Of a stretch of 64,000 nucleotides of DNA, positions 30,155-44,205 are shown piece by piece. The translations under genes were made by a program, and so were the position numbers. Numbering within the stretch: the stretch's first letter is position 1; every line of letters begins with the position of its first letter. The notes below the pieces were generated by a model. That model had not been told where the DNA came from. It worked only from the letters and a program-made list of their open reading frames with translations, and made no database searches. Origin of the DNA: Gracilariopsis chorda (Eukaryota > Rhodophyta > Florideophyceae > Gracilariales > Gracilariaceae); NCBI GenBank assembly GCA_003194525.1, contig NBIV01000236.1:79227-143226 (forward strand), written 5' to 3'.

Positions 30155-31981
30155 ATGCACCGCTCTCCGCCGCCTCCTCCCTCCACCGCGCCGTCAACCA
30201 GCACCGGCAGCAAGCCCAACGACTCCGCGCAAAGCGCCCACCATCATCAAGCCCACCACATCGAAGAGTTCGGCCAAGTGCACAATGTGCAACATCGCGA
30301 CGCCGATTCGCAGCATAGCGATGCTGCCCCGCCGCCATTGCGCTCCCGCGACGCGCTCACCCGCAGAAACCTTGGCAGAAAGGTGTTGGCTGCTCTCTTC
30401 GAACGCAGGCATCTCCAACAGTACTACGCGTCCGAAGTGCTGTACCGCACCGCGCAGAGAAGAACGGTGGCGCCGGATGAGTTGTTTCTGGACCTTGTGT
30501 TGGTCGGTGGAATCGCCGCATTGGGGCACGAACTGCGCGAGAACTTCCACTCCTGGAAGGACGTGGAGAAGTTTTTCTTGCTGTTTGCCGCAATCTACAG
30601 CAGCTGGCGCACCGTCATTCTGTTGTGGAACTTGTGGGGAATCAAGAAGGACCTGTTCGAAAAGCTTGTCATTTACGCCGTGTTTACGTGCTTGATTGGC
30701 ATTGCGTTGGGTGCACATGGCGCGTTTCAAGATGGCATTCGCCCGTACGTGGCCGTTTGTTCCTTCTTGGCTACGGCGCTGCCGGCGTGTGTGCAGTTTT
30801 ATTGGGGCAGTCGCGAACCACTGATGAAAAACAGCAACAACATTGTGAATCAGCTCACACTCATATCGGGCACCAGTATTGCCATCTCGCTACCGTATCT
30901 GGCGGCGGCGTTTGTGCGCTCGGAACGAGCGACGAGGATTTTGTATTGGATTCCACTGGGTTTGCAGTTTGTGGCCATCTTCTTCACGGGCAGTGTGTAC
31001 CGCTTTCTACACCGCAATAGACCGGGGTCCACTCGGCTGGCTGTGGCCATTGAGCTCATGGTGGAGAAGTATGAGGTGTTGACGATGATCGTTTTGGGCG
31101 AGTCGGTGCTGGGCATTCTGTTCGAGGCGGGCAAGTTTTTAACCAAGGAAGGCGCTCAATTGGACAGATTGTACGGCGTTGCGGCGGCATCAACGGCGAT
31201 GTTGTACTGCTTGCAGACGCTTTATGTGAATGTGGACGGGTGTATCGTGAAGGGCGGGCAGCACGCAATTCGGTACAAGGTGGTGTTTGGAATTGTGTGG
31301 AGCCAGCTGCACACGTTGTACCACATGGCGTTGATCCTGTTTGCAACGGGGCTGGGAATCTCGATTCACGACGTGATGCTGCCGTCTGAAAAGAGCGAGA
31401 GTGCGCGCTGGGCCGTTGTGGTTGTGATGAGGGCTGCGACGGGTGGCAAGGGGGCGGTGGCGCCTGGCTTCGGCGACAAGGAACGGTGGCTGTTCTCCGT
31501 GGGGTGGGGAATGTCGATGATAATGTCGGCGGCCATGGGGGTGCTGCACTACGGCGGGCCGCGGGCGGCGTCGCGTCGGTACAGGGTGGCCACCCGGGTG
31601 GTGGTTGCGACGGGCGTCATGGTGGGGCTGCCGTTCACGCGGCTGAGGGCGGACGTGTACCTGGGCGTGCACACGGCGGTGGTGGTGTTGCTGACGGTGG
31701 CGGAGTTCATTCTGGCGCACATGGACCGGATGGGGTTCTTCCGCTCGGAGGGCAGCTCGAAGGCATCCAGCGGGTGGGGGGTGTCGTTTGACGACGGGGA
31801 GGGCGGGGAGTCGGCGGACGCGCCGAGCCGCCCGGAGGAGGTGCAGCTGCAGGGCGGCGGCGACATGCCGGAGGAGCTGTCGCTGGCGCTGCGGCGGCGC
31901 CTGTGCAGGGGCCACTGCAGCCGGCTGGTGGCGGTGCGGCGCGCCGTGAGCGGCGGTGACGGCGGTGACGCCGCCGTGTGA
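30155..31981 (+). CDS. LtrA-family multi-spanning membrane protein (copy 1)
   Basis: 608 aa from ATG 30155; the longer open frame upstream lacks an ATG. After a Pro/Ser/His-rich N-terminus, FLDLVLVGGIAALGHEL begins the membrane region, with about a dozen hydrophobic segments. Signature stretches of the LtrA (low temperature requirement A) family include the SREPLMKNSNN loop, PYLAAAFVRSERATRILYW, and VEKYEVLTMIVLGESVLGIL, the E-R/K-x-E-x-x-x-x-I-V-L-GES motif. LtrA proteins are membrane proteins of unknown biochemical role, first linked to growth in the cold in Listeria. The C-terminus is hydrophilic and Glu/Gly-rich. Single exon and strongly GC-rich toward the 3' end. A diverged paralogue follows 119 bp downstream on the same strand. 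Confidence 0.85.
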   Translation: MHRSPPPPPSTAPSTSTGSKPNDSAQSAHHHQAHHIEEFGQVHNVQHRDADSQHSDAAPPPLRSRDALTRRNLGRKVLAALFERRHLQQYYASEVLYRTAQRRTVAPDELFLDLVLVGGIAALGHELRENFHSWKDVEKFFLLFAAIYSSWRTVILLWNLWGIKKDLFEKLVIYAVFTCLIGIALGAHGAFQDGIRPYVAVCSFLATALPACVQFYWGSREPLMKNSNNIVNQLTLISGTSIAISLPYLAAAFVRSERATRILYWIPLGLQFVAIFFTGSVYRFLHRNRPGSTRLAVAIELMVEKYEVLTMIVLGESVLGILFEAGKFLTKEGAQLDRLYGVAAASTAMLYCLQTLYVNVDGCIVKGGQHAIRYKVVFGIVWSQLHTLYHMALILFATGLGISIHDVMLPSEKSESARWAVVVVMRAATGGKGAVAPGFGDKERWLFSVGWGMSMIMSAAMGVLHYGGPRAASRRYRVATRVVVATGVMVGLPFTRLRADVYLGVHTAVVVLLTVAEFILAHMDRMGFFRSEGSSKASSGWGVSFDDGEGGESADAPSRPEEVQLQGGGDMPEELSLALRRRLCRGHCSRLVAVRRAVSGGDGGDAAV

Positions 31982-32100
31982 CGCCGCCGCGTGACGCCGC
32001 CGTGACGGTGCGCGCGTTGCGTTTCGCCTCGGCGCGTCATGTGGTGTGGATAAGTTAGGTCAACGGTACCCTTCGTAGATGAAGCTAACTTTAGTGGCGG

Positions 32101-33976
32101 ATGAGCACCGCGCGCCCTGCCTGCCAGCGCCCCCGTCGCGCCATCGCCCCGCCCATGACGCAACAAGACGAACCGTCCGCAAAGACGGCGCCGCCCGCGC
32201 CGCCCGCCCCAAAGATCACCGTCGTCGAAACTGCCCTCGGCGCCACCGCCTCCCCCACCCTCGCCCCGCTCCACCCCCCCGAACCGTCGTCCGCCCCCGC
32301 CCCCAAGACCAAGTCGCTCGCGTCCGTGCTGTGCCAGCGTCGCTGGCTCATGCGTTACTTCTACCGCGGTTTGGATTTCGTCGCTCAACCGTCCACTAAA
32401 ATCTCCTCCGACGATGCCTTTCACATCCTCCTCATCACCCTCTCTCAGCTTGCCACCTTTCTCCCGCTTCGAATCGCCCCACTCACCTTCTCCTCCGTCC
32501 ACACCGCGCTGCTGCTCTTCTGGCCGCTCGGAACCTTTGCCAGGATCCACCTTACCTTGCACACCTTGTGGCCGTCTCCGAACGACGGCCTGCATCTCTT
32601 CTACACCTCCTTCATTGCCCTTTTCACCCTCACCTTCTCCCTCACCGCCCCCACCGCCTTCACCACCACCCGCGTCATAACCGCCGTTTCGGCCTTTCTC
32701 ATCATCGTGCTCCCCTCGCTGCTGCTCCTGCTCTACGCCTGGCGCGAGCCGCTTCTCAAAGACGTCTCCAATCGCGCCAACCAGATCGTGCTTTACGCCC
32801 TCATCCACGCCTTCGTGTCCACCCCCTATCTCGCTACCATATTCGTCTCCCCCTTGTCAGGCGTCAAAGCGCTCTACTGGGCCGCCTTCGCCGCCTCCCT
32901 CTTCGCTCACATCGCCCCGCACGCCCTTTTCTTCTGGATGCATCGCGGCAACAAAAGGGAACAAACCCACATCCCACCACGCCTCACCTATAATCAACAC
33001 GGATACGGTATGCTTTCACTCACTTGCTTCGCCGCCGCCTGTATGTTACTGCTTATTCACGGTATAGGTATGTACACTTTTCCCATCCTATTCACCCCTT
33101 CATATTGTCTCCGTCCCTCGCTATTCTCTAACCGATCCCCCCTCTCACAAAGACCTAACACAACAACTGTCGAAAAACACAACCCACATGTATGCTGTTG
33201 CCGTTCTGGCTTTTCTCTCGCTGCTCTCCCTTCATAATATTCATTTGCTCGACATTTCACCCGTACCTACACCGCTTCCCACCTCATTTGCAGCTATAAC
33301 GAGCACCTTTCTCTTCGCTCCGCTTCACTTTTTCGTCTTTCTGCTTTCCGTCTCCTACGCAAAGCTCATGACCGTAGCATCTGATCCCACTTCCGACCTC
33401 ACGTTTTCGCTCCGCAAGCTCGTTTCCGTGTCGTGGACTGCCGCCATTATCATCACCACTGTTCTCGCCGCTTTACAAACCCGCCTCCGAGACATCAGTC
33501 GCATCATTCGTCTCTCAGTGCGACTCATCATTGCCGTCATCCTCGGCGCCGCCATGCCCTTTTCCGACATGTCTGTCATCGTCTTTATTCTCGTCTTCAC
33601 TTTGATCCTCATCGTCATCACCATAATCGACTTTGTACTAGCGCGCTATGAATCGCACAGTATTGCCCCGTTTGTCACAAATGGTCAACAGTTCACCACG
33701 TTTCGACCTTACGAAGAACCGCTCCCGCAAATCAGACTTGAGCCGGACGCGGATGTTTCTGACCTTATTCGAGAACTTGAATCGAAGACCGATGGACGAG
33801 TCCGTCCTCATTTGGACGCGTTCAGACAGCGCCTTCTGGCAAATAAGGATATCAGGCTCATGCCTGTCGCAACTCTGCAAGATACTTTGGCGGATGCTTC
33901 TTCCTCAGTGCGAGATGCAACACGTCAGGTGTCGGAATCGGACTCCAGACATGACGCAGTTATAGTTGTATGTTGA
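32101..33976 (+). CDS. LtrA-like membrane protein (copy 2, two exons)
   Basis: Exons 32101-33067 and 33153-33976, with one 85-nt intron (GTATGT...AAG) in phase 1, give 596 aa. The splice joins HGI to DLTQQLSKNTTHMYAV and keeps the frame. It shares with copy 1 an RR-x-L-x-x-Y-(Y/F) segment near the start of the membrane region, WREPLLKD versus SREPLMKN, PYLATIF versus PYLAAAF, ALYW versus ILYW, and the membrane layout. The LGES motif is not preserved in the same form. N-terminal about 75 residues are Pro/Ala-rich. The tail is hydrophilic and Asp/Arg/Ser-rich. Tandem position and local identities indicate an old duplication followed by divergence. CAACGGTACCCTT sits 28 bp before the ATG. Confidence 0.75.
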
Positions 33977-34184
33977 TACAGTATATCACCCCCTCCACAG
34001 CTAGTAACACTCTTAACTCGGAGAGCAACGCGCTGTGATACTTTTTAAGTTAACCGCACACTTTTCCACGTCTTATTGTCAAGCCTGTTGTATTGTTCAC
34101 ATCTATTAAAAAATCATCTGTTGACTTACATCCTTCGTACAAAACTTGAAACTGTTCCACGAGTGCTAAAGGCGAGACGGCAAG

Positions 34185-34457
34185 TTGCAAAATAAGGGTC
34201 GCATCTTCGAAGACGTCCAAAGGGCGGTAGAACACGTACACTCGCTTGGGTTTGTACGCAACGATGTACGGCCGAGCAATGTCATGATCGATGACAATGG
34301 GTCGGGAATTCTCATCGATTTTGATGCCACATACCGCATCGGGGAAACCCTTGGGCCCAAAAGAGGCTTGTTCGCAAGTTCTACAGCAAAAGTTGCTAGC
34401 ATCGAGAATCATATGATCGGGTTAGCAAAGTTGCGCGAGTACATTGAGAAACTTTGA
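34185..34457 (+). pseudogene. Protein-kinase-like fragment
   Basis: About 90 codons without an ATG. It contains HSLGFVRNDVRPSNVMIDDN followed by ILIDFDA, which resembles the catalytic loop (H-x-D-x-x-P-x-N) and metal-binding segment of atypical kinase-like proteins. The usual H-x-D reads RND. No N-lobe is visible: upstream sequence in this frame has a TAA at about 34167. No activation segment or C-lobe follows. Probably a relic or an exon of a decayed gene. Confidence 0.45.
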
Positions 34458-37792
<3,335 letters not shown>

Positions 37793-37991
37793 TAAATGGC
37801 TTTGATAAGCTATGAGTCAAGCATGACGACAGACGCTCGACAATCAACAGTCCCTCGCAGTTGTCTTTAGTACCGTTTTGTGGACCAAAGTTGCTTCACC
37901 CGTGGTCCCCATGATATCATGCATGTGAATGAAATAATACCTGAACAGACCATGAGTACACCATTTCGTCAATCATCGCGAATTAACATGT

Positions 37992-39084
37992 TCACGTCAA
38001 ATCCGGATCATCGGCCCAAAGCATTTTTTCTTTGACTTTGGTTGCATATGCATATACCAGTTTCTTTGGTACATCACACGCAGCGGACACAGCTCGGGCC
38101 ACCGTACTAACTGGAATCCCATCCTTAATAAGGCTCTCGACGAGAGAAGGAATCTCGACGGGTGCGGTTGGATACGTAATAAGATCATGGTCTACAAGAG
38201 GTTGAACTGGGATGGGAGCCAAGACAATAGTGAACTCACCCCTCGGTTTTGCGGTTTGCGTTCTGTAGAATTCGTAAGCATCAGAAATAGTATCAAACCT
38301 GAGAAACTCTTCGTACTTTTTCGTCATCTCCCTTGCCAGGCAGCACGACCTACCATTCCCCTCCGCTTGTTGTAAAGCCTTCAAAGTAGACAGCAAGCGG
38401 TGCGGCGCTTCGTACAAGACGACTGTGGATTTAATAGCTGCAACATGTTCAATGGCTTTTCGTCGCGACTCGCCGACCCGCGGAAGGAATCCCACAAAAG
38501 TAAAACTTGGGGTTGGCATTGCACTTGCTATCAGCGCAGACACAGCTGCGCAGGGTCCTGGTAGAGGGACAACTTTGAGGCCAGCTGCCACGACGGCCTC
38601 AACTACCTGCGCGCCGGGATCCGATACACACGGCGTGCCTGCGTCTGATACGAGCGCCACATTACGCCCGCGTTCTAGATGTGATAGCAATGTCGGTATG
38701 CGTGAGCGCCAGTTGTGCTCATGACAGGAGAGAACAAGTTGATGGGAAGGACGTTTTAGCGGGCGCAGCAGTGCTCGGGCGTTCCGCGTATCCTACTATC
38801 GTTAGCATGTCATCATCGCGGTGCATATGCCGCATTAACAAAAAATGGAACGGGAAGCTTACTTCTGCGGCAATGACATCAACTGCACTCAGTACATCGA
38901 CAGCGCGTAGGGTGATATCGCGGGAATTTCCAATTGGGGTAGGTACTAAGTACAGAGATCCGGGCTTTGATGGATCAACTGCGGGCGGAGCTTTGTCGGC
39001 AGTGCTGCATACGAGGCGATGGGAAGAGGAACGGCATGGCGGGAGACGAAGTAGAATGCGAGGGGCAAAGCCTAGCGGCCGCAT
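37992..39084 (-). CDS. rsmI: RsmI-type 16S rRNA (cytidine-2'-O)-methyltransferase (2 exons)
   Basis: Exons 39084-38863 and 38792-37992 flank a 70-nt intron (GTAAGC...TAGTAG), giving 340 aa in phase 0. [24 protein letters not shown] joined to DTRNARALL, then [25 protein letters not shown] and [15 protein letters not shown] are the tetrapyrrole-methylase-fold signatures of RsmI, which 2'-O-methylates C1402 of bacterial 16S rRNA using S-adenosylmethionine. [10 protein letters not shown] and KKYEEFLR also match. About 42 residues rich in Arg, Ser and Leu precede the conserved start. That suits a plastid or mitochondrial transit peptide, so the likely substrate is organellar small-subunit rRNA (inference). 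The splice is supported by restored homology across the junction. Confidence 0.93.
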
Positions 39085-39484
39085 GGTTTTGTTGAAGGGG
39101 TTTGCCGTGATATGCCGTTGTGGAGATCATGAACACGAAGCGCGGGAAAAGACGACATGTATCTAGGACACGAGACGCGTGGCAAGGGTTGGCGGTCACG
39201 TGACCATCAGAGGCCTTCTGCCCTTCGTACAGTAGCAATGAAGTTAACTGCCAGACTGGATCAAATGCCGCGCGGACTGCAAGTCATCTGTTTTGAACGT
39301 TGCTCTTCTTGCCCCAATTGCTCTTCATTGCAAACGATGATATCGAACATTTTTATTCCGGAAGCTCTGGAGGGAAATAAGAACCCTGAGGCGACTTGAA
39401 TATCACGTAACTCCGCAGCACTATCAACGCCTCTGCCCGTAGCGTGATCATAAACGTATCTTCAATCCTTGCAAAGCACGGAAA

Positions 39485-40006
39485 ATGGCAACGGCGTCTA
39501 CGCCATCTCCCGGAGCAGCTCCATCATCGACATCTTCGGCCGCGAGCAGGGAGACAAGTACTGCTGCTGAAATCTTAGCAGCCCTTCCGCGATGGTTACA
39601 ACCCGGCGTGAGCCCCATGACTCATATGTAAGTCATGCATACGAAGTGACCTCGATGCTGCAACCCAACCGCTGAAGAGACTAACGTTGCGGGTATTGTT
39701 AGAATCTTGCGCGCAGTTTTGTTCTCTCTCAATTTCTTCTTGGCTTGTTTGGTTGCAATGCGACTATTTTCGCCGCATTTCGAGATCATGCTCTTGCTCT
39801 CGATCGCTTTGACGGTCTCTTACTTTGTGTATGTTACGTTTTCCTATGAAGCCGTCGAGAGAAAATGCTTGCTAACGTAGTATATCTCCTGTTCATGCGC
39901 CTGAGCCAGGTTTGTGGCCGAAATTAATAAGCTTTACGCGCAAACACAATCCCAACTACAGCAGCAACAACGTTCTGATAATGACCAGAACAAGAAAGAG
40001 GAATAA
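39485..40006 (+). CDS. PKR1: PKR1-like V-ATPase assembly factor (3 exons)
   Basis: Exons 39485-39627, 39703-39828 and 39910-40006 join in phase 2/2 to 121 aa. Introns are 75 and 81 nt (GTAAGT...TTAG, GTATGT...CCAG). A Ser/Ala/Thr-rich N-terminus leads to LPRWLQPGVSPMTHIILRAV, which has the W-x-x-x-x-PG-x-S-P start of the PKR1 domain. Two hydrophobic segments follow (VLFSLNFFLACLVAM, IMLLLSIALTVSYFV), then FVAEINKLY and a Gln/Lys-rich tail. PKR1 is a small ER membrane protein needed to assemble the V-ATPase Vo sector. Size and layout agree with the family. No single frame is long enough to show this gene without splicing. Confidence 0.75.
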
Positions 40007-40772
40007 CTTCGGCATTCAACCAAAGAGATTTGCACTATGATGTTTGTGGTCACTTCACAATGTTTCAACAGTGTTTCAGGGGTCGTGGAGGTAATAGCTT
40101 TCTATAGCTCTCCTAATCGACTTACAAGAACTGATGATCACGGAGAACAGCGATTTTACGCTCGTAGGATGCCTGTGTACTTTTGTGGACTGAAACCCCA
40201 TGGTTTGACTTCTCAGTTACTCTCATGAAGTCGGTGAATGCTTTTCTTTGAATATGCTGCAGATCCTCGACAACTGAAAGTGAGATAAACTAGTACTCAA
40301 CAAGACGATACGCTTGAGAATTGAAAGACGGCATAGATGCGGATGATTAGTTTATCAGTTTCCATGTTTGCGTTTGATATCCTCCAGCTTCTTCCACCTT
40401 GATAATGCTGTTCTCAACTGCCCGTTTTAGGTTTCATCTCTAGTCGCTTCATGCTCCTCCACCAGTGTATTCCTTAGACCGAAACCACTTGTCGGTGATT
40501 TCTCGATATTAAGGGAAGTAAAATACTCTCCAAGTTGAAGAGGGGTTCGAAGAATGTATAAAGTGTTCGATTTGTGGAGTTTTGAAAAAGAGCGGGACAC
40601 CAAGGGTATGGGCACTTCTATCTGAAATTGAACTTTCAAAGCCAGCAAAATGCTGAGCGCTCTTTCGTGGTTTGGAGCCCTATCTGAAGGGTTATGAAAC
40701 AAAACGAAACATACCGCCATTCCTTTAATTCCGTGAGCAGCTTTGACCCGGCGAACTTCTTCGTAAGCCGCG
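40007..40772. other. Intergenic, nothing supported
   Basis: No gene or repeat is recognised. A 144-codon minus-strand frame at 40427-40861 overlaps the GCP2 start and is treated as a shadow. Confidence 0.4.
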
Positions 40773-42826
40773 ATGAGCGATGCGGTCACGCACTCGCGGA
40801 AACAAGCGCTGCCTCCGAGGGCCAGCTCCCCGCTGTGGGACACCCAGCGCCCATACCTCACGTCATCATTTATTACTCATGAGGCTCCTCCCCCCAATCC
40901 CCTTCAAACAGCGCCAGCACACTTGCCGTGCACGATGCGCTCAACGCTTTGCTAGGCGTGCGCCCTGCGCTGAGTATCATCGAGGTCAACGGAACGCCGC
41001 CGGAAATCATCTATCGACCACCTTCATCAGGAGTACTTCCACCCGATGTCGCACCGCTCATGGCACGATTGCTTCCAATTGCGAGTAATCACGCGCGTGT
41101 ACGCGCGTTTGTCGAACGCCATCGCTTACCGCATCGCTCATCTGGGTACGTGCGCCAAAGCGTAGCGGTTGCATTGCAGGTGTTGCTTCATGAATACTAC
41201 GAGCTAGTGTTGCGCTTGGAACGCGAGGCTGTGCGAAGTACATGGTCCCTACAGACCCTCTTGTACTACGTCCAACCAACGATGCGCACAATGCAGCTCC
41301 TCGCCACCGTCTCTAAGCAACTGCATAATTCCCATGGGGGCGCTGCGTTGAATGTTGTATATAACCTTGCACAATCGCACGTCGGAACACCCAACCATGC
41401 AGTATTGTTCTCCCACTTGCTTCATAACGCCGTTCTCCCTGTATTTCATCAAATTGATGCCTGGGTGCTACACGGCCTTCTTCATGATTCCCAAAACGAG
41501 TTCTTCATCCGCCACGATCTGCGTTACATGCGAGCTACCACGGCAAAAAGTTGGGAGCAACGTTTCTCCATCAACCGCGACATGCTTCCCGACTTTCTCT
41601 CAGAATTCGCGACAACTATTCTACGCGCCGGGAAATACCTCAACGTTCTACGCGAATGTGAAGTCTCAATTACGCCCTTGCACCTGCCACCCGAGCAATC
41701 GCTCTCGGCCTGTGCCCGCGACTTATTATCACCGGATGCTTCCCGTCGAATTGCTGCCTTCGTCACACGCGCTTATCAAAGAGCTTCAGCCGAGCTTATG
41801 AGTCACCTTTCAAAAGAGGTCCGGCTGAAGCAGAGATTGCGTACTCTTCGGGCATTCTTCTTGTGCAGTTCTTCGGATTACATCGCACATTTCCTAGATA
41901 TCGCGCGAACAGAGCTTTCGAAACCACGCTCGAGTGTATCCCGCAGTCGTTTAGCCTCGCTGTTAGACATCTGCATTCGGGCCGGTGTCAACAACGCTGA
42001 TGAGTTCGCAGATGACCTTACTTGTGTTCTCGCCGAGGACCATCTAGCTGTAGAAATTGCAAACGTTGGAAAGCCTCAACCGCGTGATGAGCGCAATGCT
42101 ATATCTGGATACGAAGCATTCGCATTGGACTACAAACTGGAATGGCCGTTAAACTTAGTTGTATCGGAAACCGAAATCTTGAAGTATCAGTTCTTGTTCC
42201 GTTACTTGTTTTATCTCAAACACGTTGAGCGCGAGCTTGAACACTGCTGGAATTTGCACATGAGAGCAAAAGGGTCCTTGAGAAAGATAGCAAATTCACT
42301 TGTTCGTTCCTTCGCACTCCGTAATCGAATGCTGCACTTTGTCAGAAACATGCTGTACTACACAGTGGCTGATGTGATAGAGCCGAACTGGAGGCAACTT
42401 GAGAGTGCCATGAACAAGGCGCAGACGATAGACGAAATCATGGTTCACCATGCGCGGTTCCTTGATATGTGTGTTACCCAAAGTTTACTCTCCAACGAAA
42501 GGCATGTGCAAGTGCTTCGTGCTCTTGGAGAAACATGCACTGCTTTCGCAGCATACACTGAAGGGTTTGAAACACTGATTAGGGCATCTAAAGACGCAGA
42601 TGTAGTCCAAGACCGGTTGAAGGAACGGCTGTATCCGGGTACTCTCGCCAAATTTGAAACAAGCTTTGACCTGCATCTTGGAAAGCTAATGGATGGACTT
42701 TCCGCTGTATCAAAGAAGAGAGCCAACTTCCATCTGGCAAACCTGTGTGAGAGACTTGATGGTGGGGATTACTACAGCAGATTCAAGGAACGCTCCTTAG
42801 CATCTTTCGGCAATCTACAGATCTAA
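40773..42826 (+). CDS. TUBGCP2: Gamma-tubulin complex protein 2 (GCP2), with apparent 1-base frame slip
   Basis: GCP2 pairs with GCP3 and gamma-tubulin in the small complex that nucleates microtubules. The long frame (from about 40884 to 42826) contains AVHDALNALLGV, GYVRQSVAVALQVLLHEYYE, LQTLLYYVQPTMRTMQLLAT, WVLHGLLHDSQNEFFI, RAGKYLNVLRECE, YEAFALDYKLEWPLNLVV and FRYLFYLKHVEREL, spanning the GRIP1 and GRIP2 domains. The expected upstream part (PLWDTQRPYLTSSF) lies in another frame starting at ATG 40773. A single extra C in the C run at 40890-40895 would fuse both into about 684 aa. No plausible GT-AG intron lies between. Either a sequence error in the homopolymer or a real inactivating deletion explains this. 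The N-terminus is shorter than in animal GCP2 (about 900 aa). Confidence 0.9.
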
Positions 42827-44205
42827 ACTACGTGAGTCCAAAGTGCTATGTGTTACTGTACTAAAGAACGAGAAACATCCTATCGCGTCACTCATAATAT
42901 AGAAAGGTCATCAACCAACTACTGTTACCTCAGTTATCATGTGTTTCTTTTTTTTGTCCTTTCTCCAAAGTAGTCCGAACCAAACTATTTTCGAGCGCAG
43001 AGTGAGGTTGGAAGCTAGGCACTTGAAAAGAAACTGAGTGTGAATACTGTGTGATGAGTTGCGACTCGGACTTACAATGTCTTGAAACCACTTCACCGAC
43101 CGATCAACGCCCCGGAGGACGAACTTGAACATGATCCCTGTGTCCCAGTTGCCAAGAGTATTCCGGATATATACGTTTGGTCACCAGTGCTTTCTGAAGC
43201 AAGTGTGCCTAGGCTTACGAATGAACGTAGCCCAGTGCATTAGGCACTTCTAGGTCAGTTTGCACTTATGTAACTGAAGCTGTCTGACAATGGCTACACA
43301 GAACGTTCCCGGATAAGCTGTGCCTTTCAGATTCTGTACGGGTTCAGAACACATCGAAAAGGAAATTGCGATGAAGTCCTAACTGTCGTTGGATTTGCAG
43401 TATCACAGAAGTTCGTAATGGTTAATAGCGATATGATTATGTTGGGATATCAAGATGAGTGAACCTACGAGTTGTGTGACAGATTGGAACTCGTAGGACC
43501 CGGGAGGTCGTTAAACTCGTCTAGGCGATTGGTCAGCTTGCCGGTCGCGGACCTGAGTGGAAAGTCGTGAACAGGCCCCCGTCTCACTGCACATACGCAG
43601 TCGGTCACGAGCCTGTTGTCAGAAGAAGATCCAACCGCCGTTTCCATGAATTTTTTCCCTCGAAGGAAGAGCTCCAAAGGAGCCTCTGGACGGGGTTTTT
43701 CCAGGGGTTTTTCGGAGGACTGCACTTGGGTCGGATGATGATGCAAGCTGCGCGCCGGTTCTTTTGTCTGATCTCGCCGATGATATGAGGATTGGGCGAA
43801 AGAACGTCGTCAATGGTTTCTATGGCGGCCGACGTGGTACATGCGAAGAGCCTTGTCGTGGTGTGCCCCTTAGCCGACGATCTCTAGAGGGTGAACGCAG
43901 AGAAGAAGGCGATAGTCGTCGGAAACGAAACGCTTCAGCGGTTGAAGACACCTGCGGGACCTAATAGTTTCTTCGTATCATATGCAGCCCAGTGTAGCAC
44001 GGCTGCTGGTTTGTAGTTCGAGGCTACGGTATAGAAGTAAGTATTATAAGTTGTTGGGGTTCTTAGCAAACCCCCGTGCTACGAGGAATTAATGTATGCG
44101 TGTTCGTAAAAGAGAGAGAGAGGGGGAATTCGTAGCACTGGTTTAATTGCGAAGAGCGTGTTATAAGACACTGATTGCAGACTCCTCGTTTCTCTGTTCT
44201 CCACT
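42827..44205. other. Intergenic, nothing supported
   Basis: No frame on either strand shows a motif or clear coding character. A short GA run (about 44110-44125) is the only obvious feature. The 3' end of the coiled-coil gene lies at the right edge. Confidence 0.4.

Noticed and set aside
31549-32808. 419-codon minus-strand frame opposite the two LtrA-like genes
   Set aside because: Gly/Glu/Arg-rich product of GC-rich DNA read antisense to two well-supported membrane protein genes.
40427-40861. 144-codon minus-strand frame with an ATG and a donor-like GTATGT
   Set aside because: It overlaps the conserved PLWDTQRPYLTSSF segment of GCP2 on plus, and both are unlikely to be coding.
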